Assembly (NCBI RefSeq): GCF_032108445.1
Contig: NZ_CP134876.1
Location: forward strand, 6,510,001-6,574,000
Reading direction: 5' to 3'
DNA from: Micromonospora halotolerans
GTDB lineage: Bacteria > Actinomycetota > Actinomycetes > Mycobacteriales > Micromonosporaceae
Length of the DNA stretch: 64,000 bases
Shown here: in pieces, positions 16,567-23,809 of the stretch
Layout of the letters: each line of letters opens with the position of its first letter
Position numbering within the stretch: the stretch's first letter is position 1
The notes under the pieces: generated by a model
The model's input: the letters and a program-made list of their open reading frames with translations, nothing else
Told to the model about the DNA's origin: nothing
Databases searched by the model: none
Made by a program: the position numbers and the translations under genes

Positions 16567-17478
16567 GTGGCGACTCAACTGGACACCTCGCTGCCCGCGG
16601 TCGGGGTGTGGAGCACGGAACTGCGTGGCGCCGCCCACCCGGCCGTCCGGGACGCGGCGACCGAACTCGACGAGCGGGGATTCCGGGCGCTGTGGGTGCC
16701 CGGCCTCGACGGAGGCGGAGCGGTCGACGACGTCGACCACCTGCTGGAAGCCGCGCCACACGTCACAGTCACCCTCGGTGTGCTGGCGATCTGGGGCCAG
16801 GAACCGGTGGCCCTGGGGAACCGCCTCGCCGCGTTGGACGCCGCGCACGGGCCGCGGACGGTTCTCGGCTTCGGGGTGAGCGACGCCCACTCGGCCGCAC
16901 GGGCGGGGCAGGACTACGGCCGGCCGGTCGAGTCGATGGGCCGCTGGCTGGACGCCCTCGACGCCGCGCCCCGGCCGGTACCTGCCGGGCGGCGCATCCT
17001 GGGTGCCCTCGGGCCGAGGATGGCGGACCTGGCAGCCGCCCGAACGGCAGGGTGGCATCCGTTTCTCGTGACGCCGGACTACACCGCGGCGCAGCGGGAG
17101 CGCCTCGGCGCCCAGCCACTGATCGCCCCACACCTGGCGGTCGTCCTCGACCGGGACCCGGAGCGGGCCCGCGCCGCCGCTCGGGCGGGAATCGGCATGT
17201 TCATTGACTTCCCGGCGTACCGGGCCAACCTGGCCCGACTGGGGTTCACCGAGGACGACCTGGTCCCTGGCGGCAGTGACCGCCTGATCGACGCCCTCGT
17301 CGCCTGGGGCGACCTCGACGCGGTGAGCGACCGCATCCGTGAGCACCTGGACGCGGGCGCGGACCACCTCGCCCTTCACGTACTGCGGCCCGACCAACCG
17401 GATCGACCCGCGCTGCCCCTGCCGCAGTGGCGTGACCTGGCAACTCTCCTGCCGAGCTTCACCCCCGCAACCCCTTGA
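16567..17478 (+). CDS. F420-dependent LLM-class oxidoreductase (MSMEG_4141-like)
   Basis: 303 residues of a luciferase-like TIM-barrel protein. It begins GVWSTELRG, continues with LWVPGLDGGG and VTVTLGVLAIWGQEPVALGN, and has RTVLGFGVSDAHSA. The sequence fits the F420-dependent MSMEG_4141 subfamily, somewhat shorter than classical luciferase homologues. It should bind F420H2 and reduce or oxidise a small organic substrate that is not identifiable here. GTG 16567 is preceded by GGAGG with 5 bases spacing. It is followed after 62 bp by an SDR gene on the same strand and lies divergent from a TetR repressor; the two enzymes are probably co-induced. Confidence 0.83.
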   Translation: MATQLDTSLPAVGVWSTELRGAAHPAVRDAATELDERGFRALWVPGLDGGGAVDDVDHLLEAAPHVTVTLGVLAIWGQEPVALGNRLAALDAAHGPRTVLGFGVSDAHSAARAGQDYGRPVESMGRWLDALDAAPRPVPAGRRILGALGPRMADLAAARTAGWHPFLVTPDYTAAQRERLGAQPLIAPHLAVVLDRDPERARAAARAGIGMFIDFPAYRANLARLGFTEDDLVPGGSDRLIDALVAWGDLDAVSDRIREHLDAGADHLALHVLRPDQPDRPALPLPQWRDLATLLPSFTPATP

Positions 17479-17540
17479 CCACCGGCCGGCGCACCCGCGG
17501 TCGGGACAACCGCACCAGAAACGACAGAAGGAGAACCATC

Positions 17541-18290
17541 GTGGGACAGCTTGACGGCAAGACCGCCCTCGTCACGGGCGGCACCACCGGCATCGGCCTG
17601 GCCGCCGCCCGCCGCTTCGCCGCCGAAGGCGCGTACGTCTTCCTCACGGGCCGGCGCAAGGGCCCGCTGGACGACGCCGTGGCGAGCATCGGGGCCAGCG
17701 CCACCGGCATCGCCGGCGACGTGAGCAGCCTCGACGACCTGGACCGGGTGATGCAGGCGATTCAGGACCGAGGCGCGGGGCTCGACGTGGTGTTCGCCAA
17801 CGCCGGAGGTGGAGAGTTCCTCCCGCTCGGCTCGATCACGGTGGAGCACTTCGCGAGCACCTTCGACAACAACGTCCGCGGCACCCTGTTCACCGTGCAG
17901 AAGGCCCTGCCCCTACTCAACGCGGGCGCCTCAGTCGTGCTGACCGGCTCGACGGCCGCGGTCAACGGCACCCCCGCATTCAGCGTCTACGCCGCCTCGA
18001 AGGCCGCGATCCGCTCGTTCGGCCGCACCTGGGCCGCAGAGCTCGTGGACCGGAAGATCCGGGTCAACACCCTGATCCCCGGTCCGACCGAGACACCGGG
18101 GGTCGCGGGCCTGGCGGCCAGCCCGGAGGACGCCGCCGGCCTGATGCAGGCCATCGCCTCGGGCGTGCCCATGCGCCGCATGGCCCACCCGGACGAGATC
18201 GCCAACGCCGCGCTCTTCCTCGCCTCCGATCAGAGCAGCTACATGACCGGCAGCGAGATCTTCGTCGACGGCGGGCAGCAGCAGATCTGA
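17541..18290 (+). CDS. Short-chain dehydrogenase/reductase
   Basis: 249 residues, classical SDR. Cofactor motif TGGTTGIG (12-19), NAG motif in VVFANAGGGE, catalytic Ser137 (TGS), Tyr150 and Lys154 (YAASK). R38-R39 after the second strand (LTGRRKG) suggest preference for NADP(H). GTG 17541 has AAGGAG 7 bases upstream. It lies downstream of the F420-dependent oxidoreductase and is closed by a strong hairpin at 18304-18332, so the two form a short operon under the divergent TetR. The substrate is unknown. Confidence 0.9.
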   Translation: MGQLDGKTALVTGGTTGIGLAAARRFAAEGAYVFLTGRRKGPLDDAVASIGASATGIAGDVSSLDDLDRVMQAIQDRGAGLDVVFANAGGGEFLPLGSITVEHFASTFDNNVRGTLFTVQKALPLLNAGASVVLTGSTAAVNGTPAFSVYAASKAAIRSFGRTWAAELVDRKIRVNTLIPGPTETPGVAGLAASPEDAAGLMQAIASGVPMRRMAHPDEIANAALFLASDQSSYMTGSEIFVDGGQQQI

Positions 18291-18303
18291 TCGACGGCAG
18301 CAA

Positions 18304-18332
18304 TCGGCCCGCCCGCGACACGGGCGGGCCGA
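18304..18332 (+). terminator. Hairpin terminator after SDR gene
   Basis: TCGGCCCGCCCG (18304-18315) and CGGGCGGGCCGA (18321-18332) pair perfectly over 12 bases around a 5-base loop, 13 bases past the stop codon. Confidence 0.8.
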
Positions 18333-18413
18333 CTTGCATTCCGGTACGCGTCACGGGTCGATGAGTACCGCCGTCGATTGCCGTTGCGCCGGTGGATGTC
18401 TGCACCGGTCGAC

Positions 18414-18540
18414 GACCTCGTACCTTCTGATCCAGAGGTTCAAGGTTCGAGTCCCTGGCGGCCCACTCCTCCACAGCTCAGCGGCCCTTCGCGGGGCCGC
18501 TGTTGCGTTCATTAGGGCCGGTACAGCAGCGAAGTACTGT
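18414..18540 (+). repeat. tRNA-3'-end-like repeat, copy A, with hairpin
   Basis: GACCTCGTACC (18414-18424), then TCCAGAGGTT and a tRNA T-arm: stem CAAGG/CCCTG (one A-C mismatch) around loop TTCGAGT (18446-18452), then acceptor-like GCGGCCC and A (18458-18465). A terminator-like hairpin follows: AGCGGCCC (18480-18487) paired with GGGCCGCT (18494-18501). The block ends with GGGCCGGTACAGC. No matching 5' half of a tRNA lies upstream, so this is a tRNA-gene 3' end without its front. It aligns with copy B at an offset of exactly 1500 bp. Confidence 0.75.
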
Positions 18541-18603
18541 TGCCTGGGGGCCAAGGGGCCGACGAGGACCAGGTCCAGGCCATCGCCAGGCGTTCGCGGG
18601 TCA

Positions 18604-19008
18604 TCATTGCCGTTGGGTGCGGGCCGCCACCAGTAGAACAAGACCGGTCACGGTCAGCACGGAGCCAGCACAAATTCCACTCAGGCCCACTAATACGTTT
18701 CCGCCCTGCCAGGAAGAGACCGGATACGCCGCCTCGGAGAAGTAGTACACGGCGAGCCACAGGATGCCTGCCGCCAAGGGCCCAACGATACCGAGCGCCA
18801 TCAGGAGGATCCCTGCCGCGATCAATGGCCTCAGCCGTGGCCGTTCGGCGCTGCGTAGGTTCTGACTGGCCGCAGAGGGGCCTCCCGTCCCCATCGCCAC
18901 GATCCTGTGGATCTCGTCTCCTGAGATGCCGAAGCGTTGCTCGATATGCCCGACGTCATCTCCAGCCGCGTACGCGGCGATGACCTGTTCGTCACGATCC
19001 ACAGTCAT
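18604..19008 (-). CDS. Hypothetical protein, HTH-like start and two membrane helices
   Basis: 134 residues. The N-terminal half (DRDEQVIAAYAAGDDVGHIE, then QRFGISGDEIHRIV) resembles a short helix-turn-helix. The C-terminal half has two hydrophobic segments (LIAAGILLMALGIVGPLAAG and VLVGLSGICAGSVLTVTGLV), so it may be a membrane-tethered DNA-binding or signalling protein. ATG 19008 is chosen; an in-frame GTG at 19035 is possible, but its ribosome site overlaps the codon. It lies between repeat copies A and B. No known family was recognised, and codon use is less GC-biased than in the chromosomal neighbours. Confidence 0.6.
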   Translation of the reverse strand: MTVDRDEQVIAAYAAGDDVGHIEQRFGISGDEIHRIVAMGTGGPSAASQNLRSAERPRLRPLIAAGILLMALGIVGPLAAGILWLAVYYFSEAAYPVSSWQGGNVLVGLSGICAGSVLTVTGLVLLVAARTQRQ

Positions 19009-19419
19009 GCCATCCGATCGTAGCTGGTCGATCACCTCCCAGGACGACCAGGAATTGCGCCGTCCAACAACTGCTGAGCAGCCAAGCGAGCAGCCAAACC
19101 GGCGAGCAGCAGCGGATGATCGCGGACGGCACGTCCGGCACGACGTTCAGGCGGTGAACCAGCGCCCGGGGACTGACTCGTAATGCCTAGGCCGCCGGCG
19201 ACCGCCGACGGCCCCAGAGGTGGAGCCCGGGTCAGGCGGGCGGGGTGGGGCAGCAATGAGAGAACGAAGGCAGAAGTAACGGCCAGCAGTAGACGTACAC
19301 GGGACAGCACAGCGGCCATGGTTGGCAACACGGAACGGTGTCCGACCGCACCCAGCGGTGAGGCCCAGGTGCGTTCACACCGAAGAGGTCACTGGTTCGT
19401 TCCCATGTTGAAGGGCGCG
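19009..19419. other. Gap with one doubtful minus-strand ORF
   Basis: No convincing gene. A minus-strand frame at 19032-19331 (ATG 19331 or 19319) would give up to 99 residues with one N-terminal hydrophobic segment (VRLLLAVTSAFVLSLLPH). Its TGA is fused to a GGGAGG sequence 24 bases before the next gene. Third-position GC is unremarkable and no family is recognised, so it is left as a possibility only. Confidence 0.3.
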
Positions 19420-19842
19420 TCAGGAATGACGGAACCATGCTCGGGCGGAGGCGGGAACCAGCACGAGCAGCGCCACCAATGCGCCGTACGCTATCGGCAG
19501 GAATCCGAAATCGCTGGATCCGAGCGAATTTAGCCCCGATAGCAGAACCAGCACGCCGAGCACCACGGCCACGATCCGGGATCCCCGCCATCCGCGCCAC
19601 AGCCCGTACCCGATTGACGCGCAGACAGCCACGCCGACCAAGGTGAGCAGTAGCACTGGCACCAGATTCCGGGCCTCGAACTCGGTCAGCACCAGGACGA
19701 GTAACCCGAGTGGCACCAGTGCGCCAGCGGCAACGAGCAGTGCGGCGATGAGCACCGGCGCGGGTGGCCGGGACGAGACCGAAGCGGTCCCGCCCGGAGA
19801 GCTGCCAGTAGCAGCTCGACGGCGATCATTACCGATGTCCAT
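19420..19842 (-). CDS. Small polytopic membrane protein, unknown
   Basis: 140 residues. A polar N-terminus with an RRR cluster is followed by about four hydrophobic segments: VLIAALLVAAGALVPLGLLV, LVPVLLLTLVGVAVCASIGY, IVAVVLGVLVLLSG and PIAYGALVALLVLVPASA. ATG 19842 is the first methionine in a good context; no ribosome site is visible. It lies between repeat copies A and B and is oriented like the membrane protein at 18604-19008. No conserved motif gives a function. Confidence 0.55.
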   Translation of the reverse strand: MDIGNDRRRAATGSSPGGTASVSSRPPAPVLIAALLVAAGALVPLGLLVLVLTEFEARNLVPVLLLTLVGVAVCASIGYGLWRGWRGSRIVAVVLGVLVLLSGLNSLGSSDFGFLPIAYGALVALLVLVPASARAWFRHS

Positions 19843-19891
19843 ACCGGACAAGCTATCCGACAAACGCGCGAGCGGCAGACCCAGCCCGGAT

Positions 19892-20036
19892 GACCTCGTA
19901 CCGCACCCGATCAGGCCGGCTCGCCGGCAATCCAGAGGTTCAGGGTGCGAGTCCCTGGCGGCCCGCTCCTCCGCAGGTCAGCGACCCCGATCGGGGTCGC
20001 TGTTGCCCTGATCGGGGCCGGTACAGCGGCGAAGTA
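19892..20036 (+). repeat. tRNA-3'-end-like repeat, copy B, with hairpin
   Basis: GACCTCGTACC (19892-19902), a 28-base insert, then TCCAGAGGTT and a T-arm with perfect stem CAGGG/CCCTG around TGCGAGT (19946-19952), acceptor-like GCGGCCC and G (19958-19965). The hairpin is AGCGACCC (19980-19987) with GGGTCGCT (19994-20001). It then shares GGGGCCGGTACAGC and GCGAAGTAC with copy A. Relative to A, both sides of one stem pair have changed (G-C to A-T), so the hairpin is preserved. The 5' half of a tRNA is absent here too. Confidence 0.75.
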
Positions 20037-20201
20037 CAGCAGTGGACCAATGGTCAGCCTGACTTCCCTGTCGGGGATGCTCTCGACCGGTCCCTACCGT
20101 GCTCGGCAGCCAGGTGGCACGGCCACTCACGCCGTGATCAATCCGATTCCCAAGCTGACAGTAGCCTCAGAGAATCAGTTCGGATGGACCACCTCGACCG
20201 G

Positions 20202-20528
20202 TCACGACGCGTCGCCGGCCGCCAGTCCTGCGTCGAAGGCGGCCAGGAAGTCCAGCAACTGACGCCGCGCGGCGTCGTCGTGTGTGCGGTGGTTCAGGAA
20301 GGTCGACGTGACGCGGTGCGACCGGCCTTCGACCACCTCGATCAGTTCGGCGAGTTGAAGCCGAGCCTCGACCACCGCGACCGACCCCACCTGACGGCAC
20401 CACGCCTCGATAAGGGCGGGATCGGTGGAGATGGCGTCAATTCCGCAGCACGCGCGGACACACTCGACCTCGCAAAAGATGATGCACTTGCTCAGGGGCG
20501 CTGGTATTTCGACCGACACCTCAACCAT
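20202..20528 (-). CDS. Cysteine-rich small protein, unknown (DUF6331-like?)
   Basis: 108 residues. The N-terminal part carries four Cys in CIIFCEVECVRACCG (five with the paired CC), followed by a helical region and LNHRTHDDAARRQLLDFLAA. The Cys cluster could hold a metal or form disulfides. I recall a similar pattern in an actinobacterial family of unknown function (possibly DUF6331), but cannot verify it. ATG 20528 has an ideal AAGGAG site 5 bases away. It is the last of three minus-strand genes (20202-21115) lying between repeat copies B and C; co-transcription is likely. Confidence 0.72.
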   Translation of the reverse strand: MVEVSVEIPAPLSKCIIFCEVECVRACCGIDAISTDPALIEAWCRQVGSVAVVEARLQLAELIEVVEGRSHRVTSTFLNHRTHDDAARRQLLDFLAAFDAGLAAGDAS

Positions 20529-20566
20529 TGCCGCTCCTTCCGCTGAGCCCACCGCGACGGTGGCCT

Positions 20567-20686
20567 CTACTCCAGACTCCCCGTTGAGAGCAGCCGGTCG
20601 TCGTCCGTGGGGAAGCCCCAGAACACCGGCTTGTCGTCGTACTTCAGATCCGCCTCCGCCCACTGCGGCGCGGCGGACACGATCAC
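20567..20686 (-). CDS. Small ORF or gene fragment, 39 aa
   Basis: GTG 20686 to TAG 20567 encodes 39 residues containing SAAPQWAEADLKYDDKPVFW and GFPTDDDRLLSTGSLE. Composition and codon use look protein-like and the same frame is closed upstream by TGA ten bases after the end of the neighbouring DUF6086-like gene. It therefore could be a genuine microprotein in a three-gene cassette or the C-terminal scrap of a longer gene. No ribosome site is evident, which favours a fragment. No family recognised. Confidence 0.45.
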   Translation of the reverse strand: MIVSAAPQWAEADLKYDDKPVFWGFPTDDDRLLSTGSLE

Positions 20687-20695
20687 GTGATGTGG

Positions 20696-21115
20696 TCAAC
20701 GTGGCATGGCTGCGGCGTGCTTGCTGGCGAGTTCGTATAGGCGCGCGGGGTCGCCCAGGGGGCGGATTCCTCCTGGGCCTACGGCGACGTCCCTCGGGTC
20801 CAGCGTGGCTGCGGCCTGGAGCGAAGGCACATTTCGGCCGGCGCGGTCGACCATAACGAGCGCGGTGGCGGTGAAGCCTTCCAGCAGGGACCTGAGGATT
20901 GCGTGGCTTGAGGACAGGTACTGCGCGACCAGTGCATCCACGAAGCTGACGAACACGTCGAGGTCGATCTCATAGTCGTCGGCGCGCATTGGGCCGATCC
21001 CGGTCGGTACGTCAACCAGTTCAGCGAGCGCCTCGCTGGTGCAGGCGAACCACTCGGCCACTCGGTTGGAAGGGTTCCACAGGACGAGGTCGCCCGCCTG
21101 AAAGTACTGACTCAT
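20696..21115 (-). CDS. DUF6086-like hypothetical protein
   Basis: 139 residues starting MSQYFQAGDLVLWNPSNRVA, then VPTGIGPMRADDYEIDLDVF and SLLEGFTATALVMVDRAGR. These blocks resemble the actinomycete family I know as DUF6086, of unknown function; the assignment is from memory. The start is ATG 21115, with no clear ribosome site. No signal peptide or membrane segment. It heads the minus-strand cassette with the 39-residue ORF and the Cys-rich protein. Families of this kind are often found in multi-copy accessory regions. Confidence 0.65.
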   Translation of the reverse strand: MSQYFQAGDLVLWNPSNRVAEWFACTSEALAELVDVPTGIGPMRADDYEIDLDVFVSFVDALVAQYLSSSHAILRSLLEGFTATALVMVDRAGRNVPSLQAAATLDPRDVAVGPGGIRPLGDPARLYELASKHAAAMPR

Positions 21116-21253
21116 ATTCTGATGATCACGGATTGGGGATCAGACGTGCGACCCGCCCTGCCGACGCCTCCGCTTCGGAAGCGACCTGCCCTGCCGGAGC
21201 CGTCATCCCATTCCGATCAACCGCGGCCACTGGCCGAGCCAGGATGCGCCGCG

Positions 21254-21691
21254 ATGACGACACACCTCCCGGTCACCCCGGCTTGGACGTGCGGCGGTTG
21301 CGGTGCCGACTGGTCTTGCCAGACCCGGCGGCGGGAGCTGCGAGCGGAGTACGACCACGCCCCGGTGTCACTGACCCTCTACCTGGCAGCCCAGATCGTC
21401 GACGCCGCCCAGGACCTCACCCACGTCCCCGCCGGCCACCTGCACCACCGATTCCTCGGGAACCCAATGAGCATCCTGGGACCCGGCGACGAAAAGTTCC
21501 ACTACAGCGATGGCTCGCACAGGTTGGTTCCACCGAACCCGGACTCTCCGGCCTGTTCGCCGGCAATCCGAGGGTTCAGGGTTCGAGCCCCTGGCGGTCC
21601 GCATGGGCCCGGCCACGCGGAGCCGGGCCTCCGGTGCGGGAGATGCCGGTCAGTCCGGCCGCGTCGGCCACCCGCTCGGCGATGTCCGTGA
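21254..21691 (+). CDS. CxxC small protein with chimeric 3' end
   Basis: The first 75 residues (MTTHLPVTPAWTCGGCGADW, CQTRRRELRAEYDHAPVSLT, then LYLAAQIVDAAQDLTHVPAG and HHRFLGN) match a common small actinomycete protein with CxxC..W.C, often mislabelled flavin reductase, which normally stops soon after the RFLG motif. Here the frame runs on for another 65 residues through tRNA-like repeat copy C (21556 onward) and antisense into the MarR gene. The natural 3' end has apparently been replaced by recombination at the repeat. The product may therefore be an artefact of truncation. Function of the intact family is unknown. Confidence 0.5.
   Translation: MTTHLPVTPAWTCGGCGADWSCQTRRRELRAEYDHAPVSLTLYLAAQIVDAAQDLTHVPAGHLHHRFLGNPMSILGPGDEKFHYSDGSHRLVPPNPDSPACSPAIRGFRVRAPGGPHGPGHAEPGLRCGRCRSVRPRRPPARRCP
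21556..21629 (+). repeat. tRNA-3'-end-like repeat, copy C
   Basis: TTCGCCGGCAATCC is shared with copy B except for its first base region. A perfect T-arm follows: CAGGG (21577-21581), loop TTCGAGC, CCCTG (21589-21593), then acceptor-like GCGGTCC and G. A different hairpin follows (GGCCCGGC 21606-21613 with GCCGGGCC 21622-21629). There is no tRNA 5' half upstream. The copy overlaps the 3' ends of both flanking reading frames. Confidence 0.65.
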
Positions 21692-22097
21692 GATGGGTCA
21701 GGTCGTCCTGGTCGAGCTGATCGAACAGCACCCGGCGGACCGTCTCGACGTGCCCCGGCGCGGCGGCGGTGATCGCCGTACGGCCGAGGTCGGTGAGGTG
21801 GACCAGTGTGCCCCGCCGGTCGGTGGTGCTGTCGGACCGCGCGACGAGCCCGCGCTGCTCCATCCGCCGGAGCTGGTGGGCGATGCGGCTGCGGTCCCAG
21901 CCGATGCTGGCGGCCAGGTCCCGCACGCGCAGGGCCTCCCCGCGCTGGGAGAGCGGGACCAGGACGTCGTAGTCGGCGGGCGACAGGCCGGCCTCGGCGA
22001 GCTGACCGTCGATCGCCACGTCGAGCGCGCGCCGCATGCGCAGGAAGGCCAGCCACAGGCGTTCTTCCTCGGGGTTCAGCCACCGCGGTTGGGTCAT
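21576..22097 (-). CDS. MarR-family regulator
   Basis: 173 residues. Winged-helix core: SPADYDVLVPLSQRGEALRV, RDLAASIGWDRSRIAHQLRR as recognition helix region, and DRRGTLVHLTDLGR as wing. The ATG at 22097 is divergent from the FMN-reductase gene, with two inverted repeats in between. The last 20 residues (GPAPRGRAHADRQGLEP) are read through tRNA-like repeat copy C, so the original C-terminus may have been altered. It probably represses the reductase and itself, responding to a phenolic or quinone-type ligand (family inference). Confidence 0.88.
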   Translation of the reverse strand: MTQPRWLNPEEERLWLAFLRMRRALDVAIDGQLAEAGLSPADYDVLVPLSQRGEALRVRDLAASIGWDRSRIAHQLRRMEQRGLVARSDSTTDRRGTLVHLTDLGRTAITAAAPGHVETVRRVLFDQLDQDDLTHLTDIAERVADAAGLTGISRTGGPAPRGRAHADRQGLEP

Positions 22098-22118
22098 GCG
22101 TCACAGTCTACGGCGAAT

Positions 22119-22168
22119 TGCTGACACGTCAGCATCGTGTGGTTAAGTTGCTGATACATCATCAACTT
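22119..22168. promoter_or_regulatory. Two MarR operator candidates
   Basis: TGCTGACACGTCAGCA (22119-22134, perfect 6-base arms) and AAGTTGCTGAT-AC-ATCATCAACTT (22145-22168, 10 of 11 paired) lie side by side in the 86-bp gap between the divergent MarR and FMN-reductase genes. Confidence 0.72.
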
Positions 22169-22183
22169 CGAGGAAGCGCGAGC

Positions 22184-22774
22184 ATGCCTACCCTGCAGAT
22201 CATCATTGCCAGCACCCGGCCGGGCCGGCTCGGCCTGCCGGTCGCCGAGTGGATCAACACCGTGGCCGTGAAGCACGGCGGCTTCGACCAGGTGGAGCTC
22301 GTCGACCTCGCCGAGTGGAACCTGCCGTTCATGGACGAGCCGAACCACCCGCGCCTGCGCCGCTACGTCCACCAGCACACCCGGGACTGGAGCGCCACGA
22401 TCGACCGGGCCGACGCGTTCCTGATCGTCATGCCCGAGTACAACTTCGGCTACACGGCGCCGCTCAAGAACGCGATCGACTACCTCGCGCACGAGTGGGC
22501 GTACAAGCCGGTCGGCCTGGTCAGCTACGGCGGCGTCAGCGCCGGCACCCGCGCCGCGCAGATGATCAAGCAGGTGCTGACCACGTTGAAGATGACGCCG
22601 ATCCCCGAGGCCGTGCACATCCCGTTCGTCGCCCAGTTCGTCGACGACGACGGCGCACTGCGACCCAACGAGACCATGGAGGCCAGCGCCGAGGCGATGC
22701 TCGACGAGCTGGTGCACTGGACCTCGGCCCTGACCCCGCTGCGGGAACGCGCACGGCAACACGCGGCCGGCTGA
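22184..22774 (+). CDS. NAD(P)H-dependent FMN reductase
   Basis: 196 residues of the flavodoxin-like reductase family. FMN phosphate loop IIIASTRPGRLGLP (residues 6-19), the MPEYNFGYTAPLKNAIDYL segment that contacts the flavin ring, and LVSYGGVSAGTRA. It probably reduces quinones, azo compounds or flavin with NAD(P)H. ATG 22184 has GAGGAAG 7 bases upstream. The divergent MarR gene with two operator candidates suggests induction by the substrate, as in quinone-stress systems. It is followed after 40 bp by an ECF sigma gene on the same strand, likely a separate unit. Confidence 0.9.
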   Translation: MPTLQIIIASTRPGRLGLPVAEWINTVAVKHGGFDQVELVDLAEWNLPFMDEPNHPRLRRYVHQHTRDWSATIDRADAFLIVMPEYNFGYTAPLKNAIDYLAHEWAYKPVGLVSYGGVSAGTRAAQMIKQVLTTLKMTPIPEAVHIPFVAQFVDDDGALRPNETMEASAEAMLDELVHWTSALTPLRERARQHAAG

Positions 22775-22814
22775 CCGTTCTCGGGGGTGTCACCGGCTCT
22801 GCCAGGATGGGCGG

Positions 22815-23753
22815 GTGGAGTTCGAGACCTACCGGGGTGAGTTGATCGCCTACTGCTACCGGATGGTGGGCTCGTTCCACGAGGCCGAGGATCTGGTGCA
22901 GGAGACGATGCTGCGGGCGTGGAAGGCCCGCGACCGGTACGACGACGCCCGCGCGTCGGTACGGACCTGGCTGTACCGCATCGCCACCAACGTGTGCCTG
23001 ACCGCGCTGGAGGGGCGTGCCCGGCGGCCGTTGCCGTCGGGCCTGGGCGCGCCGAGCAGCGACCCCGGAGCGCCGCTCACGCCGGTGCGGGACATTCCCT
23101 GGCTGCAGCCGTTTCCCGACGCGCGGGTCGACGCCGACGCCCGGGCGGGGCTCCGGCTCGCGCTGGTGGCGGCCATGCAGACCCTGTCGGCCCGTCAGCG
23201 GGCCGTGGTGCTCCTGCGCGAGGTGCTGGAGTTCAGCGCCGCCGAGGTCGCCACGCAGCTGGGGAGCACGGTCCCGGCGATCAACAGCGCGCTGCAACGC
23301 GCCCGCGCCACCCTCGCCCAGGTCGGCGACGTGGACGAGGTCACCGAGCCGGACGACCCACGGGTGCGGGCGGTGATCGACCGGTACGTCCGCGCGTTCG
23401 AGGCGGCGGACGTACCGGCGCTCGTGCGGCTCCTGACCGACGACGCCGTCCTGGAGATGCCGCCGGTGCCGCTGTGGTACCGGGGCAGCCGCGACTACGG
23501 CCGGTTCATGGACCGGGTCTTCCGGATGCGCGGGACGGGCTGGGTCATGACCCGACTCACCGCCAACGGGCAACCGGCGCTCGCCGCGTACGCGCCGCAA
23601 CCCGGCGGCGGGCACCAGTTGCACACGGTGCAGGTCCTCACCGTCGCCGGGGGTCTGGTCGCGCACAACGTGGTGTTCGCCGACCCGGCCGCGCTCACGG
23701 CGTTCGACCTGCCCACGCAGATTCTTCCCGACGAGTTTCGCCCGCCGCGATGA
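22815..23753 (+). CDS. ECF sigma factor with SnoaL-like C-terminal domain
   Basis: 312 residues. Region 2 (YRGELIAYCYRMVGSFHEAE, then DLVQETMLRAWKARDRYDDA) and region 4 (LSARQRAVVLLREVLEFSAA, then EVATQLGSTVPAINSALQRA) are joined by a Pro-rich linker. Residues about 185-312 form a SnoaL/NTF2-like domain (IDRYVRAFEAADVPALVRLL, MPPVPLWYRG). This fused form is typical of SigG/SigJ-like ECF groups without an anti-sigma gene, in which the C-terminal domain regulates activity. No anti-sigma gene is nearby, consistent with this. Start GTG 22815. The following DHFR-like gene may be a target. Confidence 0.9.
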   Translation: MEFETYRGELIAYCYRMVGSFHEAEDLVQETMLRAWKARDRYDDARASVRTWLYRIATNVCLTALEGRARRPLPSGLGAPSSDPGAPLTPVRDIPWLQPFPDARVDADARAGLRLALVAAMQTLSARQRAVVLLREVLEFSAAEVATQLGSTVPAINSALQRARATLAQVGDVDEVTEPDDPRVRAVIDRYVRAFEAADVPALVRLLTDDAVLEMPPVPLWYRGSRDYGRFMDRVFRMRGTGWVMTRLTANGQPALAAYAPQPGGGHQLHTVQVLTVAGGLVAHNVVFADPAALTAFDLPTQILPDEFRPPR

Positions 23754-23809
23754 GTCCGGCCGGCGCCGCCGGTAGGTACCGGTGAGCGTCGACCGAAGGG
23801 ACTTCCGCC

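Noticed and set aside
18430..18465. Intact tRNA gene
   Set aside because: Only the T-arm and acceptor 3' strand can be built; no matching 5' acceptor strand, D-arm or anticodon arm upstream in any of the three copies.
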